DNA from: an uncultured Caulobacteraceae bacterium
GTDB lineage: Bacteria > Pseudomonadota > Alphaproteobacteria > Caulobacterales > Caulobacteraceae
Reading direction: 5' to 3'
DNA length: 61,055 bases
NCBI GenBank assembly: GCA_903923135.1
Contig: CAIXWN010000223.1
Coordinates: 1-61,055, forward strand
The notes beneath the pieces were generated by a model. That model worked only from the letters and a program-made list of their open reading frames with translations, searched no databases and was not told where the DNA came from. The position numbers and the translations under genes were made by a program. Below are positions 1-8,838 of this stretch, in pieces (the stretch's first letter is position 1; each line of letters starts with the position of its first letter).

Positions 1-624
1 AAAGCTTCCGGCGTCAATCACACCCCAGTTGAGGAAGTCGTGCTTGGTGTCGTGGGCGTAGACGTTGCCGTCGAAGATGTCGGTCACGCTGAACTTGCCA
101 GCCGTGAGCACGAGGCGATTGGGGGCCTGGCGGCCGCCCAGCTGGTTCAGGTCCGGGTTGAGACGGTCGCTCTGACCGCCAAGATCGATCGTCTGGCGCA
201 GAAACGCGCGCTGCAATCGCACGTAGGGCGTCGCCTTGCCGACTTTGTAGGCCTCGCCGCTGGGGAATCCCGCAACGCCCAGAGTGTTGCTCAGGCCGAA
301 CCCCTGGTCGATCTCGGGGTTCAGCCAGACCTCGGCCCCGGTCCAGGGCCGCGCCCCGGCGAACAGGGTGACGTCCACCGTCTCTCGCCCGCTGGCGACC
401 GCCGCCAGGCTGTTTGCGCCGGCGTAAGGGGCGGTTAACGCCAGATGCCCCTGATCCACGACCGTCGCCTGGGCGTGGATCGCCCAGGACTGGACCGGGA
501 AGCTCTCGCGGGTGTCAGGGGGCCCGGCCGCCGCCAGGCCCGGAGCCAGGAGCATTGCCGCCGCGGACAGAGCGCCGCGTTGGCGGCGGCGCGGGTTGCG
601 AGCGGTCCTGTGCGTCAAGGTCAT
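1..624 (-). CDS. OprB-like carbohydrate porin, N-terminal part (runs off the left edge)
   Basis: The minus strand is open from an ATG at 624 to the window edge, giving 208 residues with no stop. It begins with a basic N-region and a hydrophobic stretch ending in AAAMLLAPGLAAA, a signal peptide. The mature part contains WLNPEIDQGFG, RAFLRQTIDLGG and LTAGKFSVTDIFDGNVYAHD followed by FLNWG. These resemble the N-terminal half of OprB-type carbohydrate-selective porins, which form outer membrane channels for sugars. The beta-barrel end of the gene lies outside the window. Family assignment is from remembered motifs; the substrate cannot be read. Confidence 0.75.
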   Translation of the reverse strand, partial: MTLTHRTARNPRRRQRGALSAAAMLLAPGLAAAGPPDTRESFPVQSWAIHAQATVVDQGHLALTAPYAGANSLAAVASGRETVDVTLFAGARPWTGAEVWLNPEIDQGFGLSNTLGVAGFPSGEAYKVGKATPYVRLQRAFLRQTIDLGGQSDRLNPDLNQLGGRQAPNRLVLTAGKFSVTDIFDGNVYAHDTKHDFLNWGVIDAGSF

Positions 625-714
625 CGACCCAGCCCATGGCGCGGTATTGTGACGGCGAAATGACCCGGACGCGACAAACTGGCCGGACTTTGCGATCGGG
701 CCTAGACTGTAGCC

Positions 715-1335
715 ATGACCTCACGCGAGCCCGTGCTGAAGCCTGTCAGGATCGCAGATCTCCGGCCGACCCAGATCACCATCGGTCTGCGCGAGGTGGC
801 CCAGAAGCGCAGGCGTTTCCAGGAGATGAGCGAGCTGGCCGGCGACAGTTTCCTGGGCCGGCATATGATCCCTACGGTGCTCGGGCCAAAGGGCCGCCAC
901 TACGTCATAGACAATCATCACCTGGCGCGGGCGCTCCATGATGATCGAGTCGAGGCTGTACTGGTCACGGTCGTCGCCGACCTGTCGACCCTGTCTAAGT
1001 CGTCGTTCTGGCGATTCCTGGATAATCGCACCTGGTGCCACCCCTATGATGCGGAGGGGCGCCGCACCGATTTCGACGCCATCCCCACGGCCATCGGCGT
1101 CTTGAAGGACGATCCCTACCGCAGTCTGGCGGGCGAGCTGCGCCATGCCGGCGGCTACGCCAAGGATGTCACCCCCTTCAGCGAATTTCTCTGGGCCGAT
1201 TTTCTGCGCTCGCAGGTGAAGCCCAAGACCATCGACACCGATTTCGAGACCGCCTTGTCACGGGCGCTGATCCTCGCGAAATCCCGGGCGGCGTCGTTCC
1301 TCCCCGGGTGGTGCGGTCCCGATCCGATCATCTGA
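715..1335 (+). CDS. ParB-like nuclease-fold protein (ParBc_2 type)
   Basis: This 206-residue protein starts at an ATG 90 bases from the divergent porin start. The N-terminal LRPTQITIGLREVAQKR and the later YVIDNHHLARAL (the DxHH element of ParB/Srx folds) match the putative ParB-like nuclease family (Pfam ParBc_2). It is soluble, with no signal peptide and no DNA-binding HTH, so it is not the chromosomal partition ParB. Members are usually standalone and their function is poorly known. Its end overlaps the end of the convergent acetyltransferase gene by 8 bases. Confidence 0.7.
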   Translation: MTSREPVLKPVRIADLRPTQITIGLREVAQKRRRFQEMSELAGDSFLGRHMIPTVLGPKGRHYVIDNHHLARALHDDRVEAVLVTVVADLSTLSKSSFWRFLDNRTWCHPYDAEGRRTDFDAIPTAIGVLKDDPYRSLAGELRHAGGYAKDVTPFSEFLWADFLRSQVKPKTIDTDFETALSRALILAKSRAASFLPGWCGPDPII

Positions 1336-1945
1336 GCTCGCTGGCGAACCAGATCACGCCTGGCGGCGGCGGCCTGTCGAAGCTGGGCTCGGACAGACCA
1401 TAGGCGCGATAGAAGCGGATGGCGCGGTGGTTGGCCTGGTTCACCCCAAGATGGGCTCCCGGCGAGCCCAATCCACGCACAGTCTGCAGCCATAGATCGA
1501 TCAGCCGGCGTCCCAGCCCCTGGCCCTGCAGGCGGGGCAGCAGGTTGATGTGCAGGTGAGACGGGAACGCGGTGACCAAGGCCGTGCTGGCCCGGGGCGG
1601 CCGGTGGATCAGCCAACGAAGGCGATCATCGGGCGGCGCGGCAAAGTAGTCGCCGCCCGGATCGGCGTGGACCCGCCGCAGGGCGGGCCACCAGTCTGCC
1701 TCGAGCCGAGCCTCAAAAGCCCGGGTGTCGAGCGCCCCGACGATGTAGCCGGCGACGCCGTTAGCATCCTCGACGACAAAGGCCGTCTGCGGACTCAGGG
1801 TGGCGTAGGGCGCGGCGTAAACCTCACCCACCAGCCGTTTGTCGCGGTACATCGCAAATGCATCGGCCCCGGCGTCGCCCGTGGCCAGGGCGATCGCGTA
1901 AAGCGCCTCGATATCCGTGGGGCGAAACGGGCGGACTTCGACCAT
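1328..1945 (-). CDS. GNAT family N-acetyltransferase
   Basis: The 205-residue protein has a GNAT core: an early VEVRPFRPTDIEALYAIA, then LHINLLPRLQGQGLGRRLID (acetyl-CoA pyrophosphate loop Q/RxxGxG/A) and HLGVNQANHRAIRFYRAYG. The HLGV.x.N..A..FY pattern resembles the acetyltransferase-like domain of O-GlcNAcase and its bacterial relatives. An in-frame start exists further upstream (TTG region at 1969), but the ATG at 1945 has a good AGGAGAGGG ribosome-binding site 5 bases ahead. The substrate is unknown. It diverges from the DUF969 operon. Confidence 0.8.
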   Translation of the reverse strand: MVEVRPFRPTDIEALYAIALATGDAGADAFAMYRDKRLVGEVYAAPYATLSPQTAFVVEDANGVAGYIVGALDTRAFEARLEADWWPALRRVHADPGGDYFAAPPDDRLRWLIHRPPRASTALVTAFPSHLHINLLPRLQGQGLGRRLIDLWLQTVRGLGSPGAHLGVNQANHRAIRFYRAYGLSEPSFDRPPPPGVIWFASELR

Positions 1946-2031
1946 GATCCCTCTCCTGGCGACGGCCAACGTTGACGCGAGGGCCGTTCATCGATCCAAC
2001 TGGGGTTCCGGATTTTGCGAGGCCCCTGCCG

Positions 2032-2700
2032 ATGATGAGCCTCCTCGGCGTTCCTGTCCTGCTCATCGGACTGCTCGCGCGGTTCAATCCCCTGCTCGTG
2101 GTCACCGCCGCCGGCCTTGTCGCGGGCCTGGCCGGCGGTGTCGACCCGCTGACGCTGCTCGCCGCCTTCGGCAAGGCCTTCAACGACTCCCGGTACATCA
2201 GCGTCGCCTTCCTCATCCTGCCGGTCATCGGCCTGCTCGAGCGGTCCGGCCTGCAGGTCCAGGCACGGGCGGTGGTGTCGCGTCTGCGGGCGCTGACGGT
2301 CGGCCGTTTTCTCGTCGGCTACCTGGCCGCCCGCCAGGTTACGGCGTCGCTGGGCCTGTTGTCACTTGGCGGACACGCGGCGATGGTGCGACCGCTCATC
2401 GCGCCCATGGCCGAGGGCCTCGCGGACAGCCGGCTCGGGCCGACGAACGCCGCCCGCCGCCTCCTGGTGCGCGCCCACGCCGCCGCGGTCGACAACATCG
2501 GGGCCTTTTTCGGCGAGGACATTTTCGTCGCGCTGGGGTCGGTGCTGCTCATCCAGGCCGTTCTTCAGCAAAACCGAATCACCGTCGACCCTCTGAGGGT
2601 CGCCTTCTGGGCGATTCCGACGGCGCTCGTCGCTTTCGTTGTCCACGCCCTGCGACTGCTGGTCCTGGACCGAACCCTTTCAAGACGGGCGGTAAATTGA
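2032..2700 (+). CDS. DUF969 family membrane protein (putative 5-oxoproline transporter subunit)
   Basis: This 222-residue integral membrane protein opens with MMSLLGVPVLLIGLLARFNP and has about six hydrophobic segments, with conserved NDSRYISVAFLILPVIGLLE and HAAAVDNIGAFFGEDIF. These match the DUF969 family. Paired DUF969/DUF979 proteins have been assigned by large-scale mutant fitness work as a two-part 5-oxoproline (pyroglutamate) transporter, so this is the likely role. A TTG 60 bases upstream is in frame, but ATG 2032 gives the natural hydrophobic N-terminus. Its TGA overlaps the TTG start of the next gene (TTGA), so the two are translationally coupled. Confidence 0.8.
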   Translation: MMSLLGVPVLLIGLLARFNPLLVVTAAGLVAGLAGGVDPLTLLAAFGKAFNDSRYISVAFLILPVIGLLERSGLQVQARAVVSRLRALTVGRFLVGYLAARQVTASLGLLSLGGHAAMVRPLIAPMAEGLADSRLGPTNAARRLLVRAHAAAVDNIGAFFGEDIFVALGSVLLIQAVLQQNRITVDPLRVAFWAIPTALVAFVVHALRLLVLDRTLSRRAVN

Positions 2701-3656
2701 TCCGCGTCGGCGCAGCGTACGCCGTGGCGGGCTTGCTGTTCGGCGCCATCGCCCTGCTCAGCGCCGCTGATCGCGGTCATCCGCGACGATGGCTTTCGAG
2801 CACGTTTTGGGGGCTGTTCTCGGCCAGTTTCCTGATCGGCGACGTCCTGGGCGACCTGGGCAACGGCGCGCTTGTTCTGGCGCTTGTGCTCATCGGCGGA
2901 TGCGGCGGTCTGCGGGCCGGTCGTTCGTCCACAACCGGCGTCGCGGAGCGGGAGGCGATCGCCGCCCGCCTTGGCCCCCGACTGTTTCTGCCGGTGCTGA
3001 TCGTCCCCTTGACCGCGTTGGCCGGCTCCCTCGCGTTCAAGGCTATCACCATAGCTGGCCGGCCTGTCGTCGAGCCCGCGCAGGTGACGGTGATTTCCCT
3101 GACCCTCGGGGTGATTCTTGCCCTGCTCGCCGCCGTCATCCTGGTCAAACCGCCCCTGGCGGCGCCGTTGCAGGAGGCTCGCCGGCTGATGGATTCGGTC
3201 GGTTGGTCGGCCATTCTGCCCCAGCTCCTCGCGGCCCTGGGCGCGGTGTTCGCCCTGGCCGGTGTGGGCCGGGCCGTCGGCGGCCTGGTCGGCCACTGGC
3301 TGCCGATGGACAGTCGGATCGCCGCCGTCGCCGCCTACGGGCTGGGCATGGCCCTGTTCACCATGATCATGGGCAATGCGTTCGCCGCCTTTCCGGTCAT
3401 GGTGGCGGCGATCGGGGCGCCCATTCTTGTCGGCCGCTTCGGCGGCGACGCCGCGGTGATCGGCGCCATGGGTATGCTGTGCGGCTATTGCGGGACCCTT
3501 ATGACCCCCATGGCGTCCCACAATATCGTGCCCACCGCGCTTCTGGGGCTGCCGCCCGGCGCGGTGATCCGCGCCCAGGTCCCGACGGCGATTCTGGTGC
3601 TGCTCGCCACGGTGACACTGATGTGCCTACTGGCTTTCAGGACGTGGGCGGCATGA
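2697..3656 (+). CDS. DUF979 family membrane protein (putative 5-oxoproline transporter subunit)
   Basis: The 319-residue protein has roughly nine membrane segments and the DUF979 hallmarks GDVLGDLGNGALVLALVLIGG, FTMIMGNAFAAFPVM and GYCGTLMTPMASHNIVPTAL. It pairs with the upstream DUF969 protein in the same putative pyroglutamate transporter. I chose TTG 2697 because it overlaps the previous stop codon as TTGA, has a GGGCGG stretch upstream and gives the usual length. An unrelated reading frame runs in from 1917 without being coding. The gene ends in an ATGA overlap with the DUF2891 gene. Confidence 0.8.
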   Translation: MIRVGAAYAVAGLLFGAIALLSAADRGHPRRWLSSTFWGLFSASFLIGDVLGDLGNGALVLALVLIGGCGGLRAGRSSTTGVAEREAIAARLGPRLFLPVLIVPLTALAGSLAFKAITIAGRPVVEPAQVTVISLTLGVILALLAAVILVKPPLAAPLQEARRLMDSVGWSAILPQLLAALGAVFALAGVGRAVGGLVGHWLPMDSRIAAVAAYGLGMALFTMIMGNAFAAFPVMVAAIGAPILVGRFGGDAAVIGAMGMLCGYCGTLMTPMASHNIVPTALLGLPPGAVIRAQVPTAILVLLATVTLMCLLAFRTWAA

Positions 3657-4657
3657 CGGGGCTCGACCGCGTGGCGGCTTCGGGACTGGCGCGGGCGGCG
3701 CTGGGCCATGTAGCCCGCGAATATCCCAATGTGCTCGTGCAGGTTCTGACCGGGCCCGACGACCTGGGCGCGCCCAGCGCCCTGCATCCGATCTTCTACG
3801 GCAGCTACGACTGGCACTCCTGTGTGCACGGCCACTGGCTTCTTGCCGTATTGCTGCGCCGCGAACCACACTTGGCCGAGGCTCCGGCGATACGTTCGCA
3901 CTTCGACCAGGCCTTCACCCCGCAGAAGGTCGCCGGCGAACTGGCCTATCTCGACCGTCCCGGCGGAGCCGGTTTCGAGCGGCCCTACGGCTGGGCCTGG
4001 CTGCTGATGCTGGCGGCGGAACTGCGCCGTCATGACAGCCCGCAGGGCGCCGCATGGGATCTTGCCCTGCGCCCCCTGGCGGCGGGTTTCGCCGGCCGCT
4101 TCCTGGCGTTTCTGCCCAGGGCCGACTACCCGGTGCGAGCGGGGGTGCATTCCAACACCGCCTTCGCCCTCGCTCTTGCCCACGAATACGCCCGGGTGGC
4201 GGGGGAAGGGTCGCTGGCGCGGCTGCTCGAGGCGAAGGCGCGGGACTGGTACGGCCAGGACGTGGACTGCCAGGCCTGGGAGCCCTCGGGCGACGACTTT
4301 CTGTCTCCCGCCCTGGTCGAGGCGGAGTTGATGCGTCGCGTGCTGCCTGCCGAGGCGTTCACCGTCTGGCTCGCGAGGTTCCTGCCCCATCTGCGGGAGG
4401 GGCGACCGGCCACCCTGTTTCGGCCGGCGCGGGTGAGCGACCGGTCCGATGGCAAGATCGCTCACCTCGACGGTCTCAACCTCTCGCGGGCTTGGTGTTG
4501 GCGGGGAATCGCCCGGTCGGCGGGCGACCACGCGTTGAGCACATTGGCCGCCACGGCGGCGGATGCGCATCTGGCGGCCAGCCTGCCCCATGTGACCGGG
4601 GACTATATGGGCGAGCACTGGCTGGCCAGTTTCGCCCTGCTGGCCCTGCTGGCCTGA
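3653..4657 (+). CDS. DUF2891 family protein
   Basis: This 334-residue soluble protein carries DUF2891 features: LHPIFYGSYDWHSCVHGHWLLAVLLRR near residues 43-69, RPYGWAWLL, and a C-terminal SRAWCWRGIA and HVTGDYMGEHWLASFALLAL. The repeating helices and the conserved His, Trp and Asp residues suggest an alpha/alpha-barrel enzyme, but no reaction is known to me. It is third in a coupled operon with the DUF969/DUF979 transporter (its ATG overlaps the upstream TGA), which suggests it acts on the transported compound or a product. That link is inferred from position only. Confidence 0.75.
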   Translation: MTGLDRVAASGLARAALGHVAREYPNVLVQVLTGPDDLGAPSALHPIFYGSYDWHSCVHGHWLLAVLLRREPHLAEAPAIRSHFDQAFTPQKVAGELAYLDRPGGAGFERPYGWAWLLMLAAELRRHDSPQGAAWDLALRPLAAGFAGRFLAFLPRADYPVRAGVHSNTAFALALAHEYARVAGEGSLARLLEAKARDWYGQDVDCQAWEPSGDDFLSPALVEAELMRRVLPAEAFTVWLARFLPHLREGRPATLFRPARVSDRSDGKIAHLDGLNLSRAWCWRGIARSAGDHALSTLAATAADAHLAASLPHVTGDYMGEHWLASFALLALLA

Positions 4658-4872
4658 GCCTGTCGGGCGCAAGGTCGTCCCCAGACCTCGGCCGCCGGGG
4701 CTGCGACCGGCAACTCAAGGACTGTGGGGCGGGTAGGCAGGGTGTCTCCTAGGTCGGGGCGCCTCGGGTCCTGGAGGGGCAGACCTTGGCGCGAAAGGGC
4801 TCGGGGCGGCTCCCTTCGGGCGCGTGTTGGGCTATTGAAGCGGGCTCCGAGGCGAGAGGCGAGGCCGACAGG

Positions 4873-6915
4873 ATGAAAAGCCGCTGGAACGAAACCGATG
4901 CGCGCGACGCCGTCGAGCGATACGCCCGCGCCGGGGTCGCCGAGGACCTCGCCCTGCGCACCTACAGCGCGCGCCTTCTCGGCGCCGACCCCAGCCTGGT
5001 CCTGCATGGCGGCGGCAACACCTCGGTCAAGACCACGGCAGTGGATCTGTTCGGCGAACCTGTTGATGTGCTCTGCGTCAAGGGGAGCGGCTGGGATCTG
5101 GCGACCATCGAGCCTCCGGGCCATCCGGCGGTTCGCCTGACGCCGCTGCGCCGTCTGCGCGACCTCGACAGGCTTTCGGACGAGGACATGGTCAATGCCC
5201 AGCGGCAGAACCTGATGAACCCCTCGGCGCCCAACCCGTCGGTCGAGACCCTGTTGCACGCGTTCATTCCGGAAAAATTCATCGACCATACCCACGCCCT
5301 GGCCGTGCTGGCCCTGGCCGATCAGCCAGATGCCGAGGCCCTCATCGCTGCGGTCTACGGGGACCGCGTCGCGTGCGTGCCCTATGTCATGCCTGGTTTC
5401 GATCTCGCTCGCCGCGCCGCGGAGATCTGGGAGTCTCACGTGGCTCTGGAAGGTCTGGTCCTGATCAACCACGGGATTTTCTCCTTCGGCGCGACGGCGC
5501 GGCAGAGCTACGAGCGGATGATTGATCTGGTGAGCCTCGCCGAGGCGCGCCTTGCCCCCGTCGCCCGCCCTCCCGCCCAGGCGGCGAGGCCCGCGGCGCC
5601 GGCCGACGAGGTGCTGCCCTTGCTCCGGGGTGTGCTCAGCCAGGTCGCCGGCGATCGCTGGCCATCGCACTGGATTCTCGACCACCGCGCGGACGAGACG
5701 GTCATGGCTCTGGCCAACGATCCCCGGCTCGCCGACTGGGCCGGGCGCGGGGTCGCCACCCCCGATCACGTCATCCGCACGAAGGCGCGGCCTCTGGTCC
5801 TGCCAGCGCCCTCAGGGGATCTCCGCGCCTGGCGGGGGACCGCGGTCGCCGCGGTGTCGGCGTTCATCGCCGACTATGAGGCGTATTTCCGGCGAAACGC
5901 CGCCCGTTTCCCCACCGGGAAGACCCAGCTCGATCCTCTGCCCCGGGTCATCGTCGCGCCCGGGTTCGGCCTGGCTGGCGTCGGCCGCTCCGCGCCAGAC
6001 GCGGCGGTGACTGCCGACGTGGCGCAGTCCTGGGCGGCCACCGTCCTTGCCGCCGAATCCGTTGGCCGCTTCACACCTGTCGGCGAAGCCGACACCTTCG
6101 ACATGGAGTACTGGTCCCTCGAGCAGGCCAAACTCGGCAAGTCCGCCGAGAGGCGGCTGGAACGACATGTGGTTGTGGTCACCGGCGGGGGAGGCTCCAT
6201 CGGGGCGGCGGCGGCGCGGGCGTTCGCCGCTGAAGGGGCGCAGGTTGCGGTGCTGGACCTCGACGCCGCCGCGGCGTTGGCGGTCGCCCGCGGCCTCGGT
6301 CGGGCCGCGTTTGGCCTGGGCTGCGATGTCACCGATCCGACCGCCGTCGAGCTGGCGTTCGCCGCCGTCAACGCCCGCTGGGGTGGGGTCGATATCGTTG
6401 TCTCCAACGCCGGGACCGCCACGGCCGGAGCGATGGTCTCGCTGAGCGACGACCAGCTCAGATCGAGCTTCGACATCAATTTCTTCGCTCATCAGACGGT
6501 GGCCCGGGCGGCTGTGCGCGTCTTCAGGGCCCAGGGCATGGGCGGCGCGCTGCTGTTCAATGTCTCGAAACAGGCGCTGAATCCCGGCCCTGATTTTGGC
6601 GCCTACGGGACCTCGAAAGCGGCGCTTCTGGCCTTGATGCGGCAGTACGCCCTCGAGCATGGCGCCGACGGCGTACGGGTGAACGCCATCAACCCCGACC
6701 GGATCCGCTCGGGACTGCTCTCCGAAACGATGATCGCCGCCCGCTCCGCCTCGCGCGGTGTCGACGCCGCAACCTATATGGCTGGCAATCTTCTGGGCGA
6801 GGAGGTCACCGCCGAGGACGTCGCCCAGGTCATGGTGTTCGCGGCCATGATGCGTCGCACAACGGGTGCGGTCATTACAGTCGACGGCGGCAACGTCGCC
6901 GCCATGGTCCGCTGA
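4873..6915 (+). CDS. Bifunctional class II aldolase / short-chain dehydrogenase
   Basis: The 680-residue protein joins two enzymes. The N-terminal half is a class II aldolase: LHGGGNTSVK, KFIDHTHAL (metal-binding HxH) and LVLINHGIFSFG. The C-terminal half, from about residue 425, is a short-chain dehydrogenase with VTGGGGSIGAA, VSNAGTA and FNVSKQALNPG followed by YGTSKAAL. The layout matches rhamnulose-1-phosphate aldolase/lactaldehyde dehydrogenase-type fusions (B. subtilis YuxG relatives), which cleave a sugar phosphate and oxidise the aldehyde released. The true substrate here is unknown because no other sugar genes are adjacent. Start ATG 4873 follows a GACAGG stretch; an upstream in-frame extension to 4786 looks non-coding. 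Confidence 0.85.
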   Translation: MKSRWNETDARDAVERYARAGVAEDLALRTYSARLLGADPSLVLHGGGNTSVKTTAVDLFGEPVDVLCVKGSGWDLATIEPPGHPAVRLTPLRRLRDLDRLSDEDMVNAQRQNLMNPSAPNPSVETLLHAFIPEKFIDHTHALAVLALADQPDAEALIAAVYGDRVACVPYVMPGFDLARRAAEIWESHVALEGLVLINHGIFSFGATARQSYERMIDLVSLAEARLAPVARPPAQAARPAAPADEVLPLLRGVLSQVAGDRWPSHWILDHRADETVMALANDPRLADWAGRGVATPDHVIRTKARPLVLPAPSGDLRAWRGTAVAAVSAFIADYEAYFRRNAARFPTGKTQLDPLPRVIVAPGFGLAGVGRSAPDAAVTADVAQSWAATVLAAESVGRFTPVGEADTFDMEYWSLEQAKLGKSAERRLERHVVVVTGGGGSIGAAAARAFAAEGAQVAVLDLDAAAALAVARGLGRAAFGLGCDVTDPTAVELAFAAVNARWGGVDIVVSNAGTATAGAMVSLSDDQLRSSFDINFFAHQTVARAAVRVFRAQGMGGALLFNVSKQALNPGPDFGAYGTSKAALLALMRQYALEHGADGVRVNAINPDRIRSGLLSETMIAARSASRGVDAATYMAGNLLGEEVTAEDVAQVMVFAAMMRRTTGAVITVDGGNVAAMVR

Positions 6916-6975
6916 CGACAGCGTGGCGGGAGTTGGGGTTCGGCCGCCGGGCGGCGACCGGCCCGGGACCTGACG

Positions 6976-7455
6976 TCAGGACGTCGGGCAGCCGGAGAAC
7001 TCGCCGACCCTGGCAACCGTCAGGGTGGCAAGATTGAGGTGTTGCAGGGGAGCCATGGAAGAGCGGCCCTCGCCCGTGAACAGATCGATCCGGCCGCGGT
7101 GGATACCGCCGCCGACGTCCGAGGCGAACCAGTAGCCGTCATGCAGGCGTCCGTCGGGCATCGGCAGGCCGACCGTTTCCTTGATGAACAGCAGACTGTG
7201 GCGTTTCACATCAATTCCGTCGACGGCGGCGGTTCGCATGGGCACGACCTTGCAGCCCAGGGAATCGTGCCCGTGAATGCCGTGGCCGCCGAGGTGATAG
7301 AGGGTGGCCTTGAGGCCGAAGGTGTCGAGGAAGGGCTGGACCTTGGCGGCCACCTGGCCGACCAGATCACCGATCGGATCAGGCGCGTCCGCTCTCGCCG
7401 CACTGAGCGGCAAGGCGATCGCCAGAGCGGCGAGAGAGGCCAGGAATGGCTTCAA
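6976..7455 (-). CDS. Secreted 3D-domain protein (double-psi beta-barrel, MltA C-terminal-like)
   Basis: This is a secreted protein of about 159 residues. A typical signal peptide (KPFLASLAALAIALPLSAARA) precedes a 3D domain with MRTAAVDGIDVKRHSLLFIK and FASDVGGGIHRGRIDLFTG. The three aspartates that name the domain are visible as the DGI, SDVGGGI and RID groups. In MltA and Rpf/YocH-like proteins this fold acts on peptidoglycan, so a cell wall role in the periplasm is likely but not shown. Only TTG starts are available. TTG 7455 has GGAG nine bases upstream and gives the natural signal peptide; TTG 7464 sits directly against that GGAG. Confidence 0.75.
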   Translation of the reverse strand: MKPFLASLAALAIALPLSAARADAPDPIGDLVGQVAAKVQPFLDTFGLKATLYHLGGHGIHGHDSLGCKVVPMRTAAVDGIDVKRHSLLFIKETVGLPMPDGRLHDGYWFASDVGGGIHRGRIDLFTGEGRSSMAPLQHLNLATLTVARVGEFSGCPTS

Positions 7456-7729
7456 GACGGACAACTCCGCGACGCCCGAAGGCTACCCTGAGGCACACTA
7501 GACACATCCTACAGATGAGGCAACCCGCTCGGGGTGCGACAGAATCTTTCGGCATGGATATGGCGGTCCTGCGGCCAATGCAGTTGAGATTTGATCTCGA
7601 AATGCCCGAATTTTCAGCAATGTGTTGTTTGTGTCCACTCTTCTTCGATAAGCGATATTGAGCAGCGCTTTCGATTTCACTCAACCGTACAGAGGTGTCC
7701 GAAAGTTGCACTTCGTGATTTTGAAAACT

Positions 7730-7744
7730 TTAATACATCTTTAA
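7730..7744. promoter_or_regulatory. CtrA-type binding site TTAA-N7-TTAA upstream of the S1/P1 nuclease gene
   Basis: The sequence TTAATACATCTTTAA is an exact TTAA-N7-TTAA, the full consensus of the cell-cycle regulator CtrA in Caulobacterales. It ends 55 bases before the nuclease ATG and lies in a locally AT-rich part of the 7456-7799 intergenic region. It is the only full match I found in the window. That gap otherwise holds no gene I can support; it separates divergent genes and must contain both promoters. Confidence 0.6.
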
Positions 7745-7799
7745 TCGCCGCCGTTTCCCCCGCTTGACCGTCGGGCGGGCCTACCCCCATGAAGACATC

Positions 7800-8819
7800 A
7801 TGATTGGTTTTCTCAGGGGCGCGGGCCTCGCCGGCGTTTTCGCCATAAACTGCCTGACATCGGCCCCGGCGCTGGCCTGGGGCGCATCGGGGCACCGGCT
7901 GATCGGGCGTGAGGCGGTGGCGTCCCTGCCGGCGGAACTGCCGGCGTTCCTGCGGACGACATCGGCTGTCGACGCCGTAGGCGAACTGGCGCGGGAGCCC
8001 GACCGCTGGAAGGATTCCGGCCGCACCCACGACGCCGACCGCGATCCGGCCCACTTCCTCGACCTGGACGATGACGGAAGCGTCTTCGGCGCCGTGGCGC
8101 TCAACGCCCTTCCCGAGACCCGCGGCGGCTATGATTCGGCTCTGCGCAAGGTCGGCGCCGACAGCTGGAAGGCGGGCTATCTGCCCTACTCGATCGCCGA
8201 CGGCTGGCAGCAGCTCGCCAAGGATTTCGCCTACTGGCGGGTGGACGCCGCGGCCGCGGCCGGGGTCGCCGACATCGCTCACCGCAGTTGGTTCGGCAGC
8301 GATCTGGCGCAGCGTCAGGCGCTGATCCTGCGCGATCTGGGCGTGCTGGCGCACTATGTCGGCGACGGAAGTCAGCCGCTCCACGTCTCGACCCACTTCA
8401 ATGGCTGGGGCCCAGCCGCCAATCCGGAAGGTTTCACCCAGGCGCGTGTGCACGCCGTCTTCGAGGGTGAGTTCGTCCGCAATTCCGTTGACGCACGAGC
8501 GGTGCGCGCCGCCATGCCGGCTTACGTCGACTGCCATTGCGACATAGCCGCCTGGACAGTCGCCTACCTCACGGCCACCCAACGCCAGGTCGTCCCCTTC
8601 TACCGGCTCCAGAAGGCCGGCGGATTCGTCGGCGGCGACGCCCGCGGGGCGGCGTTCGCCGCCGCTCGGCTGGGGGCCGGCGCTGCGGCCCTGCGCGATC
8701 TGGTCGTCGACGCGTGGCGGGCCAGCGCCACAGGCCGGGTCGGCTGGCCGGCGGTCGCCGTGACCGATGTTGAGGCCGGTCGTGTCGATCCTTACGACTC
8801 GCTTTTTGGCAGCGACTGA
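7800..8819 (+). CDS. S1/P1-type nuclease, secreted
   Basis: The 339-residue protein has a signal peptide ending APALA, so the mature chain starts WGASGHRLIG, the family's typical N-terminal Trp plus His zinc ligands. Further ligands appear in DPAHFLDLDDD and LRDLGVLAHYVGDGSQPLHVS (usual form HFxGDxHQPLHV). The usual HxxxD of this family reads RVHAVFEGE here, with Glu in place of Asp. S1/P1 enzymes are tri-zinc nucleases that cleave single-stranded nucleic acids and release phosphate, so periplasmic or extracellular scavenging is likely. ATG 7800 is preceded by a CtrA-type box, suggesting cell-cycle control. Confidence 0.85.
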   Translation: MIGFLRGAGLAGVFAINCLTSAPALAWGASGHRLIGREAVASLPAELPAFLRTTSAVDAVGELAREPDRWKDSGRTHDADRDPAHFLDLDDDGSVFGAVALNALPETRGGYDSALRKVGADSWKAGYLPYSIADGWQQLAKDFAYWRVDAAAAAGVADIAHRSWFGSDLAQRQALILRDLGVLAHYVGDGSQPLHVSTHFNGWGPAANPEGFTQARVHAVFEGEFVRNSVDARAVRAAMPAYVDCHCDIAAWTVAYLTATQRQVVPFYRLQKAGGFVGGDARGAAFAAARLGAGAAALRDLVVDAWRASATGRVGWPAVAVTDVEAGRVDPYDSLFGSD

Positions 8820-8838
8820 ATTCGGCGCGGCGCGCGCG

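Noticed and set aside
3485-4672. Long minus-strand open frame opposite DUF2891
   Set aside because: Shadow frame of a well-supported gene in GC-rich DNA; no motif.
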